Positions 1-8,987 of a DNA stretch of 59,504 bases are shown piece by piece (position 1 is the first letter of the stretch; every line of letters begins with the position of its first letter). The position numbers and the translations under genes were made by a program. The DNA is from Sediminibacterium sp. Lineage in GTDB: Bacteria; Bacteroidota; Bacteroidia; Chitinophagales; Chitinophagaceae. Below the pieces are notes generated by a model that was given only the letters and a program-made list of their open reading frames with translations, was not told the DNA's origin and did no database searches. The stretch covers positions 1 to 59,504 of the forward strand of contig QYPL01000010.1 of NCBI GenBank assembly GCA_007280515.1. The letters are read 5' to 3'.

Positions 1-2
1 TT

Positions 3-962
3 ATTTAACCAAGCCATATCAATTTCAATATCAAAGTGACCAATATTACAAACAATGGCTTTATCCTTCATCACTCTGAAATGTTTTTCGTTGATCAAAT
101 CACGACAACCAGATGCAGTAACAATAATGTCTGCTTCTTTTACGGCGTCAATCATTTTTCTTACTTCATAACCATCCATCGCAGCTTGTAAAGCACAGAT
201 AGGATCGATTTCAGTTACCATTACACGGCAACCAGCACCACGTAAAGAAGCGGCAGAACCTTTTCCTACGTCACCATAAGAACCTACTACTGCAACCTTT
301 CCAGCCATCATTACATCGGTAGCACGACGAATCGCATCTACTAATGATTCTTGACAACCATATTTATTATCGAATTTAGATTTCGTAACAGAATCGTTTA
401 CGTTAATTGCAGGCATGGGTAAAGTACCTTTCGCCATACGCTCATATAAACGGTGAACACCTGTAGTGGTTTCTTCACTTAAACCTTTAATACCAGCAAC
501 GAATTGAGGATATTTATCTAAAACCATATTGGTTAAATCACCACCATCATCTAAGATCATATTCAAAGGACGGTCTGCACCACCAAAGAATAAAGTTTGT
601 TCAATACACCAGTCACCCTCTTCGATAGATTGACCTTTCCAAGCAAATACACCCACACCTGTTGCAGCAATAGCAGCAGCGGCTTGGTCTTGTGTAGAGA
701 AGATATTACAAGAGCTCCATTTAACTTCAGCGCCTAAAGCAGTTAAAGTTTCAATTAATACAGCTGTTTGAATAGTCATGTGTAAGCAACCCGCAATACG
801 AGCACCTTTTAATGGTTGGCTTGGTCCGTATTCAGCACGAATACTCATTAAACCTGGCATTTCTGCTTCGGCTAAACGAATCTCTTTACGACCCCAATCT
901 GCTAATGTGATATCGGCTACTTTATAAGGTAGGCTAAAATCAATGTTTTCTAGGTTAGACAT
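3..962 (-). CDS. ahcY: Adenosylhomocysteinase, partial (C-terminus beyond left edge)
   Basis: Hydrolyses S-adenosylhomocysteine to adenosine and homocysteine in the cytoplasm, clearing the by-product of methylation. About 320 codons are readable from the ATG at 962 with no stop before the edge, so roughly the last quarter of a typical 430-residue enzyme is missing. Visible family features are DDGGD near residue 139, the SEET segment near 162, the [11 protein letters not shown] segment near 190 with the catalytic Lys/Asp pair, and the NAD-binding GSYGDVGKG loop near 227-235. It is divergently transcribed from an Lrp-type regulator and has a good promoter at 981-1010. Confidence 0.97.
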   Translation of the reverse strand, partial: MSNLENIDFSLPYKVADITLADWGRKEIRLAEAEMPGLMSIRAEYGPSQPLKGARIAGCLHMTIQTAVLIETLTALGAEVKWSSCNIFSTQDQAAAAIAATGVGVFAWKGQSIEEGDWCIEQTLFFGGADRPLNMILDDGGDLTNMVLDKYPQFVAGIKGLSEETTTGVHRLYERMAKGTLPMPAINVNDSVTKSKFDNKYGCQESLVDAIRRATDVMMAGKVAVVGSYGDVGKGSAASLRGAGCRVMVTEIDPICALQAAMDGYEVRKMIDAVKEADIIVTASGCRDLINEKHFRVMKDKAIVCNIGHFDIEIDMAWLN

Positions 963-980
963 ATTTTTTTGTTTAGAGGG

Positions 981-1010
981 CAAAGGTATGAAATAGGATA
1001 AAATAACAAA
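981..1010 (-). promoter_or_regulatory. Promoter of ahcY
   Basis: Reading the minus strand, TTTG (1010-1007), an 18-base spacer and TACCTTTG (988-981) match the Bacteroidota sigma-A consensus TTG/TAnnTTTG exactly at the -7 box. It lies 19 bases upstream of the ahcY start codon. Confidence 0.7.
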
Positions 1011-1043
1011 ATATTTGATATTTTTAGGATATTCAGCTATTAT

Positions 1044-1059
1044 ATCATATTTTTATGAT
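1044..1059. promoter_or_regulatory. Inverted repeat in Lrp-gene leader (possible operator)
   Basis: ATCATA, four T residues, TATGAT forms a perfect 6-bp inverted repeat with an AT-rich centre, 18 bases upstream of the Lrp-family start codon. Lrp/AsnC regulators commonly bind such AT-centred dyads and autoregulate. That this one is an operator is inference. Confidence 0.35.
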
Positions 1060-1077
1060 GATTTATGCTAAAATAAT

Positions 1078-1581
1078 ATGAAAAACAGTACTCCATCAGT
1101 AGATTCGGCTAGTCTTCAACAATCTATCTCTTTAGACGAGAAGGATTTAGCCATTTTACGCCTCTTGCAAGAGAATGCGAGGATCACAGTAAAAGAAATT
1201 GCCGACCAAATTCACTTAAGCACCACGCCGGTGCATGAGCGTATTAAGAGGCTAGAGGCGGGTGGGGTCATTAAGCAGTATGCCACTTTAATTGATGGGA
1301 CAAAAGTAAAAAAGGGGCTAATGGTTATTTGTTATGTATCTCTGAATCAGCACAGTAAGCAGTCGGGAGGGCAGTTTATCAAGCTTATAAATGAGCTACC
1401 CGATGTAGTGGAATGTTATAGTATTTCAGGGGAATTTGACTTTATGTTGAAAATTGTGACCGAGGATATGAACAGTTATTACAATTTCCATGTAAACAAA
1501 TTAAGCCAGGCCGACAATATAAGTCAGGTACAAAGCGTTTTTATAATGGGTGTAGTCAAACAAACCCATTTAATAGTATAA
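1078..1581 (+). CDS. Lrp/AsnC-family transcriptional regulator
   Basis: A 167-residue DNA-binding regulator of the feast/famine family. After a short polar N-terminus, residues about 20-60 form the winged helix-turn-helix (LDEKDLAILRLLQENARI, then TTPVHERIKRLE). Residues about 75-160 look like the RAM ligand-binding/oligomerisation domain, with the typical segment around VVECYSISGEFDFML. Such proteins bind amino acids and form octamers. It is divergent from ahcY, so it may control methyl-cycle or amino-acid genes, but the target cannot be read from the sequence. A dyad at 1044-1059 could be an autoregulatory site. Confidence 0.93.
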   Translation: MKNSTPSVDSASLQQSISLDEKDLAILRLLQENARITVKEIADQIHLSTTPVHERIKRLEAGGVIKQYATLIDGTKVKKGLMVICYVSLNQHSKQSGGQFIKLINELPDVVECYSISGEFDFMLKIVTEDMNSYYNFHVNKLSQADNISQVQSVFIMGVVKQTHLIV

Positions 1582-1593
1582 TCATCATCACTT

Positions 1594-2046
1594 ATGAAAC
1601 ACTTCATTATGAAATATAATAAGTATCTAGGTATGGGCGTATTCCTATTATTGATAGTGGGTGGTTTTTATTTATTAAGACCAGGTCATAAAGCAAGGGC
1701 CATTGTCATGCAATATCCTTTTGTTTTAAAGTCAATGAATTTAGTTTCATTAAGTACTTATAAAGCAGATACTTCTGAAACAGATAGTACTCCTTTAATA
1801 ACAGCTAGTGGTTTTAAATTAGACAGTGCTAATCCTAAAAAACATAGAGTGATTGCCATTAGCCGTGACTTAAAAGAATTATTTGCTTTCGGAGATAAAG
1901 TAGAATTGACCAATGCCGGAAAGTTCAATGGCATTTGGTTTATTCATGATTTAATGAATAAAAAATACAGAAACAAGATTGATATTTTAATCAATCCAAG
2001 CGACCGCCAAATGAGTTTAGAAAGGGTGGTGATTTCTAAGATTTAA
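1594..2046 (+). CDS. Small membrane-anchored protein with 3D-like (double-psi barrel) C-terminus
   Basis: A 150-residue protein with one hydrophobic segment at residues about 11-28, followed by a linker and a C-terminal domain from about residue 80. The C-terminal pattern (VIAISRDLKELFAFGDKVEL, then GIWFIHDLMN, then RNKIDILI) resembles the 3D domain found at the end of MltA-type lytic transglycosylases and stationary-phase cell-wall proteins, which would suggest a periplasmic role at peptidoglycan. The aspartates are only partly conserved, so catalysis is uncertain. It starts 12 bases after the Lrp gene stop and may be cotranscribed with it. Confidence 0.7.
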   Translation: MKHFIMKYNKYLGMGVFLLLIVGGFYLLRPGHKARAIVMQYPFVLKSMNLVSLSTYKADTSETDSTPLITASGFKLDSANPKKHRVIAISRDLKELFAFGDKVELTNAGKFNGIWFIHDLMNKKYRNKIDILINPSDRQMSLERVVISKI

Positions 2047-2061
2047 TTAATACATAGCTTA

Positions 2062-2604
2062 TTAGAAATTCAAACGCATGACATAATCGTCCATGTAAAA
2101 GCCATTACCAATATCGAATTTAAATTCGAGTTCTTTAATGAATCCTTTTTTTAGATAAAAAGTATAAGCGTCATTTAATTTATTCACTTGTAAGAATAAT
2201 GAGTTCGAGCCTGCTGACTTGGCAACCTCAATACATTTATTTAATAAAGCCTTGCCAGCGCCTGTGCCTTGCGCTTCGGGGAGTACATATAATTTATTGA
2301 GTTTATGCGCATTTGAAATTTCTGATGCATCTGTACTTTTATTTTGTTCATCTTCGGGACTTACTGAACAAAAGCCTACAGCATCCAAATCGTCGTTTTC
2401 TTTTTTAATACTTGCGATATAAAATTCGCAACCCGTATTCATTTGTGTTGCTAATGACTCATCACTGTACATCCAATCCAACATGAAATCGATTTGGGCT
2501 TGAGATATGATATGACCATAAGTGCTAGGCCATGTGCGCTCTGATACAGATCTGATAAAATCTCTGTCAGTTAAGCTAGCACGGGTTATTTGAATTTCGA
2601 TCAT
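2062..2604 (-). CDS. GNAT-family N-acetyltransferase
   Basis: A 180-residue acetyltransferase of unknown substrate. The acetyl-CoA-binding motif A is clear near residues 105-130 (KLYVLPEAQGTGAGKALLNK, matching Q/RxxGxG/A), followed by the helix IEVAKSAG and the terminal NDAYTFYLKKGF segment typical of motif B. It is probably a cytoplasmic small-molecule or protein N-acetyltransferase. It lies 81 bases downstream of valS on the same strand, so it may be at the end of that transcription unit. Confidence 0.9.
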   Translation of the reverse strand: MIEIQITRASLTDRDFIRSVSERTWPSTYGHIISQAQIDFMLDWMYSDESLATQMNTGCEFYIASIKKENDDLDAVGFCSVSPEDEQNKSTDASEISNAHKLNKLYVLPEAQGTGAGKALLNKCIEVAKSAGSNSLFLQVNKLNDAYTFYLKKGFIKELEFKFDIGNGFYMDDYVMRLNF

Positions 2605-2685
2605 TGGATTATACTGTTGTAATAAGTTATATTTAAGTTGATAATTTTAGTTAAATAAAAATGTATTCTTTTAATCTAAAAAAAC

Positions 2686-5298
2686 TTATCCTAACTGCGC
2701 TAAACTTTCTTCAATAGTTTGAATTCTAGCTAAAGCATCGGCCTTCTTTTTTTGTTCTATAGCTAGTACTTCTGGTTTTGCATTTTGAACAAACTTTTCA
2801 TTAAGTAATTTCTTATCTACACTTTGCAAGAAACCTTGTTGATGGGCTAGGTCCTTTAATAAGTTTTCTTTTAAGCTAGCAGTATCAATAGCTTGGTTGG
2901 CTACAATATAAAATTTATCTTTTTCTAAAGCCACCACTATAGATGCGGCCACTGTGCTGCTTGTATAAGCAATACTACTAGCGTTAATTTGCTTAGCTAA
3001 TATATTTTGAATGCTTTGATAAGGAGCGTTACTAGCGGTTTGAATATGTAGTTCAATGGCATCCTTTGGCTTTATTTGATTTTTATTACGCGCATCTCTT
3101 AAAGTAGAGATTACATTTTGTAATAATGCTCCTGCATTTAAAACTTCTTTATTTACTTTTGTATTAGGCGTATATAATTTCACACATAAATCCTCAGACA
3201 GTGTTTTTAATGTATGGTGTATCTCTTCTGTAATAAATGGCATGAAGGGATGAAGCAGTTGTAATAGCGCATCATAAAATTCAACTGTTTTTTCGTACAC
3301 TCCAGTATGCATTGGTTGTTCAAAGCCAGGCTTAATCCATTCTAAATACCAGCTACAAAAATCATCCCATATTAAACTATAAATAGCTTTCAAGGCTTCG
3401 CTTAAACGAAAGGTTTTAAGCATTTCATCTACTTCAAGCTGTGTAGCATTTAATTTTGCTTTAAACCAATCCATGGCAAATTTTGCATCTTCAGCAATTT
3501 CACCTGTATTGTTTTGACGGGCTTCCCACATCTTTAATAACTTAGTGGCATTCCATAATTTATTATTGAAATTTCTTCCTTGCTCCAAAGTCGATTCATC
3601 AAATAGTAAGTCGTTGCCTGCAGGAGAGGCAATCATAATACCAAAACGAACGGCGTCAGCACCGTATTGGTCAATAAGTCCTAGTAAGTCAGGAGAGTTG
3701 CCTAAACTCTTACTCATTTTTCTTCCTTGCTTATCTCGCACAATACCTGTGAAGTAAACATCTTTAAATGGAATCTTACCCATGTATTCTTCTCCAGCCA
3801 TGATCATTCTAGCTACCCAGAAAAAAATAATTTCAGGAGCTGTTACTAGTGTGCTAGTAGGATAGTAATAATTAACTTCTGCATTGCTCGGATTAGACAA
3901 ACCTTTAAATACTTCAAAAGGCCATAACCAACTACTAAACCAAGTATCTAAACAATCGGCGTCCTGTGTTAATTTTTTTCCTTTAGTTTCTGGATGATTC
4001 GCGTTTACTTCTGCTTCATTATGTGCTACATAAAAATTACCTTCTTCGTCATACCATGCAGGTATACGGTGTCCCCACCATAATTGTCTACTTATACACC
4101 AGTCCTTAATGCCTTCCATCCAATGGCGGTATAAGTTTTTAAATTTAGCAGGATGAAAACTAATTTCATCAGACATCACTGCCTCTAGTGCAGGGGCTGC
4201 TAATTTTTTCATATCCACCCACCATTGTAAACTTAATCTTGGTTCAACTATGGCATCGGTTCTTTCACTAAAGCCTACTTGGTGTGTGTAGTCTTCAATC
4301 TTCACTAAATTTCCAGCTGCTTCTAAGTCCTTGGTAATTATTTTTCTTACCTCAATTCTATCTTGTCCAATATACATACCCGCCGCTTCAGATAAACTAC
4401 CATCGTCGTTCATGGTATCAATCACTTCTAAATTATATTTCTGCCCTAAAACAAAATCGTTCATGTCATGTGCAGGTGTTACTTTCAATGCACCCGTTCC
4501 AAATTCTATTTCTACATAATCATCAGCAATAATAGGAATGCGTCTGTTAATTAAAGGCACAAAGGCGAACTTGCCTACTAATTTTTTATAGCGATCATCT
4601 TTAGGGTGTACACAAATTGCAGAATCACCTAAAATTGTTTCAGGACGCACAGTGGCAATAGTAATATATTCATCACCTGGTAAATCTAACTTATAACGCA
4701 GGTGATAAATTTTACCAGCCACTTCTTTATGTATCACTTCTTCATCGCTTAAAGCAGTTTTGGCGCGCACATCCCAGTTAATCATTCTCTTGCCACGATA
4801 AATTTTTCCTTTCTTATATAAATCAACAAATACTTTAATAACCGATTCGTAATAATCGGGGTCCATGGTAAAGGAAGTACGCTCCCAATCTAAACTGCAA
4901 CCCATCTTTCTTAACTGTTGCAAAATAATTCCTCCGTATTTTTCTTTCCATTCCCAAGCATAGCCTAAAAATTCATCTCTTGTTAAAGAAGATTTTGCAA
5001 TGCCTCTTTCTCTTAACATAGCCACCACTTTTGCTTCCGTTGCAATAGATGCGTGGTCCGTGCCAGGCACCCAACAAGGATTAAACCCTTGCATACGCGC
5101 ACGACGCACTAATATATCTTGAATAGTATTATTCAAACAATGGCCCATATGTAACACTCCGGTAACATTCGGAGGAGGAATAACCACTGTATAGGCCTTT
5201 TTATCGTTAGGTGTACTGTGGAAATAACCACTGTCAACCCAATGCTTGTACCATTTCAATTCAACTTCACCCGGTATGTAGTTTTTACTCAATTCCAT
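2686..5298 (-). CDS. valS: Valine--tRNA ligase
   Basis: Class I aminoacyl-tRNA synthetase (870 residues, normal bacterial length) that charges tRNA-Val. The HIGH-type signature HMGH is at residues 50-53 in the context PPPNVTGVLHMGH, and KMSKS is at about 527-531. The CP1 editing domain lies between them (TVRPETILGD near 215-225). The C-terminal part contains the anticodon-binding domain and ends in the coiled-coil tRNA-binding arm typical of ValRS (KKLLNEKFVQNAKPEVLAIE onwards). It is divergent from the exonuclease gene and is followed by a GNAT gene. Confidence 0.98.
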   Translation of the reverse strand: MELSKNYIPGEVELKWYKHWVDSGYFHSTPNDKKAYTVVIPPPNVTGVLHMGHCLNNTIQDILVRRARMQGFNPCWVPGTDHASIATEAKVVAMLRERGIAKSSLTRDEFLGYAWEWKEKYGGIILQQLRKMGCSLDWERTSFTMDPDYYESVIKVFVDLYKKGKIYRGKRMINWDVRAKTALSDEEVIHKEVAGKIYHLRYKLDLPGDEYITIATVRPETILGDSAICVHPKDDRYKKLVGKFAFVPLINRRIPIIADDYVEIEFGTGALKVTPAHDMNDFVLGQKYNLEVIDTMNDDGSLSEAAGMYIGQDRIEVRKIITKDLEAAGNLVKIEDYTHQVGFSERTDAIVEPRLSLQWWVDMKKLAAPALEAVMSDEISFHPAKFKNLYRHWMEGIKDWCISRQLWWGHRIPAWYDEEGNFYVAHNEAEVNANHPETKGKKLTQDADCLDTWFSSWLWPFEVFKGLSNPSNAEVNYYYPTSTLVTAPEIIFFWVARMIMAGEEYMGKIPFKDVYFTGIVRDKQGRKMSKSLGNSPDLLGLIDQYGADAVRFGIMIASPAGNDLLFDESTLEQGRNFNNKLWNATKLLKMWEARQNNTGEIAEDAKFAMDWFKAKLNATQLEVDEMLKTFRLSEALKAIYSLIWDDFCSWYLEWIKPGFEQPMHTGVYEKTVEFYDALLQLLHPFMPFITEEIHHTLKTLSEDLCVKLYTPNTKVNKEVLNAGALLQNVISTLRDARNKNQIKPKDAIELHIQTASNAPYQSIQNILAKQINASSIAYTSSTVAASIVVALEKDKFYIVANQAIDTASLKENLLKDLAHQQGFLQSVDKKLLNEKFVQNAKPEVLAIEQKKKADALARIQTIEESLAQLG

Positions 5299-5385
5299 GC
5301 TTTGCGTCTTTTCCTATATTAAGCCACAAAAATAAGGAAAAGCGACAAGCAATAAGTTGCTAAAAAATACGAACTTAGCCACCTC

Positions 5386-5982
5386 ATGGAATTTGCAGTT
5401 GTAGATATTGAAACCACAGGCAGTACCCCACAATCGGCGGGGATTACTGAAATTGCTATTGTGATACACAATGGGGTTGAAGTGACGGGTAAATATGTGA
5501 CTTTAATTAACCCCAGACATAAAATACCTCCCTTTATTGTAAACATGACGGGCATTAGCGATGAGATGGTGGCAGGCGCCCCTTTGTTTGAAGAAGTAGC
5601 CCCTCAAATTTTCAATTTATTAAATGGCCGTGTGTTTGTGGCCCATAATGTAAGCTTCGATTATTCCTTTGTACATTACTTACTAGTGAAGTCTGGTTTT
5701 CAATGGTCGGCTCCTAAATTATGTACCATTAAATTAAGTCGCAGGGTTTTCCCGGGACTTGTAAAGTATGGACTAGGTTCTTTGACCCGTGATTTAGGAA
5801 TTAAGATAGAAGGAAGACACCGAGCCTGGGGTGATGCTGCTGCAACAGCGCAAGTTTTAACTATGGCTATACAAAAAGAAGGTATGCAACCCATTCATAA
5901 TTTGCTTGCAAAAAAAGAGCCTAGAAAGAAAGTAGTACCGCGCACTGAAATGCCTAATGATAGGTCAGACGCTGAAGATTAA
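5386..5982 (+). CDS. DnaQ-like 3'-5' exonuclease (DEDDh)
   Basis: A 198-residue exonuclease-domain protein. All catalytic elements are present: Exo I D7/E9 in VVDIETTG, Exo II around N88-D92 in HNVSFDYSF, and Exo III H145...D150 in HRAWGDAAATA. It resembles the proofreading subunit of DNA polymerase III. In many Bacteroidota the homologous protein is longer, with a UvrC-like GIY-YIG domain after the exonuclease; here it stops about 25 residues after the domain in a basic/acidic tail. Whether it proofreads, processes RNA or acts in repair cannot be decided. Confidence 0.9.
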   Translation: MEFAVVDIETTGSTPQSAGITEIAIVIHNGVEVTGKYVTLINPRHKIPPFIVNMTGISDEMVAGAPLFEEVAPQIFNLLNGRVFVAHNVSFDYSFVHYLLVKSGFQWSAPKLCTIKLSRRVFPGLVKYGLGSLTRDLGIKIEGRHRAWGDAAATAQVLTMAIQKEGMQPIHNLLAKKEPRKKVVPRTEMPNDRSDAED

Positions 5983-6019
5983 TTCAGACTCAGAAGATTA
6001 TTGAAATAAACTTTACTGG

Positions 6020-6056
6020 AAGACTAGTTCTCTTAAGATTAGTCTTTTGATTTTTA
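6020..6056 (+). terminator. Candidate terminator after the exonuclease gene
   Basis: AAGACTA (6020-6026) pairs with TAGTCTT (6040-6046) across a 13-base loop and is followed by the T-rich stretch TTGATTTTT. It sits between two convergent genes. Confidence 0.5.
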
Positions 6057-7394
6057 ATAGTCCGCGCTCACACCTGTATAATTATGCGGTGAAATAGCTT
6101 TCAATTCTTTTTTAACAGCTGCAGTTACTTTTAAGCCATCGATAAATTTATGTATTAGTTTTTTATCAATCTTATTTTTACCTCTTGTTAAATTTTTCAA
6201 AGCCTCGTAAGGGTTAGGATATTTTTCGCGGCGTAAAATAGTTTGAATAGCTTCTGCAACCACTGCCCAATTATTTTCTAAATCGGCCTGCATTTTTTCT
6301 TCATTCAAAATTAATTTACCCAAACCTTTTTCTAAAGAGTTTAAAGCAATAGTAATATGACCCACTGGTACACCAATATTTCTAAGCACGGTAGAATCGG
6401 TTAAGTCGCGTTGTAGACGACTAATAGGCAGCTTAGCAGCTAAGTGTTCTAGTATGGCATTCGCCACTCCTAAATTACCTTCTGCATTTTCAAAATCAAT
6501 GGGGTTCACCTTATGCGGCATGGCGCTAGAGCCTACTTCGCCTTTCTTAGTTTGTTGTTTGAAATAATCCATGGAGATATAGGTCCAGATATCGCGGCTT
6601 AAATCAATTAAGATATTATTCAAACGCTTTAAAGTATCACACTGTGCTGCGAAATGATCGTAGTGTTCAATTTGTGTAGTGAACTGCATTCTTTGTAAGC
6701 CCAATACATCGTCTACAAATTCATTGCCCAAGCTTACCCAATTCTTTTTAGGAAAAGCAATATGGTGTGCGTTAAAATTACCCGTAGCACCACCAAATTT
6801 TGCAGCATAAGGGATGGCTGTAAACAATTCTACTTGATGATGTAGTCTTTCCACAAAAACCATTATTTCCTTACCTAAAGTAGTTGGAGAAGCGGCTTGA
6901 CCATGTGTGCGCGCTAGCAATGAAACCTTCTTCCATTTTTTGGCTAACTGATATAAATTATTTTGCAAATTAATATAAGAAGGCAGCACTGTATTTTCCA
7001 TAGCCTCTTTCCAACTAAGTGGAATGGCGGTATTGTTAATGTCTTGAGATGTTAAACCAAAATGAATCCATTCTTTTAATTCACTGGCCTTGTTTTTTTC
7101 TAGTACTTCTTTTAAATAATATTCAACCGCTTTTACATCGTGGTTGGTGGTAGCTTCAATAGTTTTTATTTTCTCCGCATCTGCTTCGCTAAAGTTTTCA
7201 ACCACAGCAAGCAGTGCTTTTCTTAATGCAGGTGTAACTTTAAAAAATTTTTTGTCAGCAAGAAATAAAAAATAATGTACTTCCACTAAAACGCGGTACT
7301 TGATTAAGCCAAATTCAGAAAAATAGGAGCTTAAAGCGGCAGTTTGCTTTTGGTAACGACCGTCAACGGGAGAGATAGCTGTAAGTTTCGACAT
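6054..7394 (-). CDS. purB: Adenylosuccinate lyase
   Basis: Fumarase/aspartase-superfamily enzyme (446 residues) that removes fumarate from SAICAR and from adenylosuccinate in purine synthesis. The superfamily signature containing SSAMPHKVNPIDFE lies near residue 290, TTNHDVKAVEYYL near 105-117 and the THGQAASPTTLGKE segment near 165-178. Length and N-terminal motif (MSKLTAISPVDGRYQ) match the E. coli-like long form. It is divergent from mqnA with only 69 bases between the starts. Confidence 0.97.
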   Translation of the reverse strand: MSKLTAISPVDGRYQKQTAALSSYFSEFGLIKYRVLVEVHYFLFLADKKFFKVTPALRKALLAVVENFSEADAEKIKTIEATTNHDVKAVEYYLKEVLEKNKASELKEWIHFGLTSQDINNTAIPLSWKEAMENTVLPSYINLQNNLYQLAKKWKKVSLLARTHGQAASPTTLGKEIMVFVERLHHQVELFTAIPYAAKFGGATGNFNAHHIAFPKKNWVSLGNEFVDDVLGLQRMQFTTQIEHYDHFAAQCDTLKRLNNILIDLSRDIWTYISMDYFKQQTKKGEVGSSAMPHKVNPIDFENAEGNLGVANAILEHLAAKLPISRLQRDLTDSTVLRNIGVPVGHITIALNSLEKGLGKLILNEEKMQADLENNWAVVAEAIQTILRREKYPNPYEALKNLTRGKNKIDKKLIHKFIDGLKVTAAVKKELKAISPHNYTGVSADY

Positions 7395-7463
7395 GGACTG
7401 ATAATTTAAACAAGTAGTTAGATTCTTAGAAAAAAGGTTTTTCTTTGTGCAAAGTTAATTCAA

Positions 7464-8210
7464 TTGGACAAAAAATGGCGCATAGGCGCGGTAAGTTATT
7501 TAAATACCCGCCCATTATTACTAGGAATGGAGCAAAGTCCTTTTAAAGAAAGGATTGATTTAATTAAGTCTTACCCTGCTCAAATAGCTCAAGATTTATT
7601 AGACGATACCATTGATATAGGCCTAATTCCAGTAGCCATTATGCCACTATTATCCAACCCTCAGATTGTTTCAAAGTATGTGATTGGTACAGAAGGGGAA
7701 GTGGCTTCAGTAGCTTTATTTAGCCAAGTACCCATGGATCAAATTGAAAAGGTGTATTTAGACTATCAAAGCCGAACCTCGGTGGCCTTGGCCAAGGTTT
7801 TATTAACTCAATATTGGAAAAAAGAGGTGGAGTTTTTAAAAGCCACTGAAGGCTATATGAATGAAATTTCGGGCACCACGGCTGGAATAATAATTGGAGA
7901 CCGCGCCTTGGCTAGTTTAAAGCGTTTTGAATATATTTATGACCTAGGATTAGCGTGGAAGCAGTATTCCGGACTTCCCTTTGTTTTTGCTGCTTGGGTG
8001 GCAAATAAACCCATTCCTGCTGAATTTATGGAAGTATTTGATGTAGCTACTGGATATGGATTGACGCATTTGGATGAAGTAATTGCCTTAATACCAGCAT
8101 CAGAGCAAGTATATGATTTGCATAAATATTATACTGAAAATATTAGCTACGTGCTTACAGCAGAAAAAAAGAAAGGGTTAGATGGCTTTTTAAAATTAAT
8201 TCAACTTTAA
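7464..8210 (+). CDS. mqnA: Chorismate dehydratase MqnA (futalosine menaquinone pathway)
   Basis: A 248-residue periplasmic-binding-protein-like enzyme that dehydrates chorismate to 3-enolpyruvylbenzoate, the first step of the futalosine route to menaquinone. The N-terminus IGAVSYLNTRPL is the family hallmark, with LLDDTIDIGLIPVA near residue 50 and GIIIGDRAL near 148. The start is a TTG at 7464, chosen because it places the conserved RIGAVSYLN block at residue 6 and no ATG lies closer. Other pathway genes are not in the window. A methyltransferase gene follows after 11 bases, so they may share a transcript. Confidence 0.9.
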   Translation: MDKKWRIGAVSYLNTRPLLLGMEQSPFKERIDLIKSYPAQIAQDLLDDTIDIGLIPVAIMPLLSNPQIVSKYVIGTEGEVASVALFSQVPMDQIEKVYLDYQSRTSVALAKVLLTQYWKKEVEFLKATEGYMNEISGTTAGIIIGDRALASLKRFEYIYDLGLAWKQYSGLPFVFAAWVANKPIPAEFMEVFDVATGYGLTHLDEVIALIPASEQVYDLHKYYTENISYVLTAEKKKGLDGFLKLIQL

Positions 8211-8221
8211 TTAATTTGAGC

Positions 8222-8974
8222 ATGACTTTATTCGAAAAAATAATTACTACTATTTCTTATTTAAAGCAGCCAACTAAAAGAAAGATGATTCAATTAGCAG
8301 CTACATTTAAAGGGCAAGAGGGTATTGAAGTAGGCGGTCCTAGTGCATTTTTTAGTTTTAAAAGTGCTTTTCCTATTTATTTATATGCCAATAAAATTGA
8401 TGGAGTAAATTTTTCCAATAATACACTTTGGGAAGGGAAAATTAAAGAAGGTAATTTATATAATTATTATAAAAACAAAAAAGGGTATCAATTTATTAGT
8501 GAAGCTTCCCATTTAAAAGAAGTGAAAGATGCTTCTTATGATTTTGTGCTTTCTTGTCATTCCTTAGAGCATGTAGCGAATCCTATAAAGGCTTTAAAGG
8601 ATTGGTCTAGGGTAATGAAAACCAAAGGCCGATTGGTTTTAGTACTTCCAGACAAAGAATTTACTTTCGATAACAAAAGGCCTGTCACTACATTAGCCCA
8701 TTTAATTGAAGATTATACAAACAATACCACAGAAGAAGACAGTACTCATTTTGAGGAAGTAATAGCGCTGCACGATTTTAAACATGATGCCTTTGTGCAG
8801 TCTAAGGAGCAATTAACTAATAGAACCAAGCTTAATATAGAAAACAGGGCAGTGCACCACCATGTCTTTAATTTGGATTTAATAAAAGAACTACTAATGT
8901 ATTGTGATTTTGAAATGTTGCATCAGCAAACCTATCCACCCTTTCATTTGGTAAGTGTAGCGCAAAAGAAATAG
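8222..8974 (+). CDS. Class I SAM-dependent methyltransferase
   Basis: A 250-residue predicted methyltransferase. Motif I appears as GIEVGGPS near residues 34-41, and SYDFVLSCHSLEHVANPIKA near 104-124 matches the methyltransferase-11 post-I/motif II region, followed by KGRLVLVLPDKE. The EVGGPS version with a WEG/HHHVF pattern is seen in methyltransferases of polysaccharide clusters. I start it at ATG 8222; a TTG at 8216 would add two residues. It is the first gene of the cell-surface region and its stop codon shares a hairpin terminator with the convergent flippase gene. Confidence 0.85.
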   Translation: MTLFEKIITTISYLKQPTKRKMIQLAATFKGQEGIEVGGPSAFFSFKSAFPIYLYANKIDGVNFSNNTLWEGKIKEGNLYNYYKNKKGYQFISEASHLKEVKDASYDFVLSCHSLEHVANPIKALKDWSRVMKTKGRLVLVLPDKEFTFDNKRPVTTLAHLIEDYTNNTTEEDSTHFEEVIALHDFKHDAFVQSKEQLTNRTKLNIENRAVHHHVFNLDLIKELLMYCDFEMLHQQTYPPFHLVSVAQKK

Positions 8975-8987
8975 GCTTATTTCTTTT
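8964..8987. terminator. Bidirectional terminator embedded in two stop codons
   Basis: AAAAGAAATA and TATTTCTTTT form a perfect 10-bp stem around the loop GGCT. The hairpin contains the stop codon of the methyltransferase and the stop of the convergent flippase gene, and has T residues at the end of either strand. Confidence 0.7.

Noticed and set aside
5319..5555. A 78-codon minus-strand open reading frame over the exonuclease start
   Set aside because: It is the shadow of the exonuclease gene and valS leader; there is no plausible start context or protein motif.
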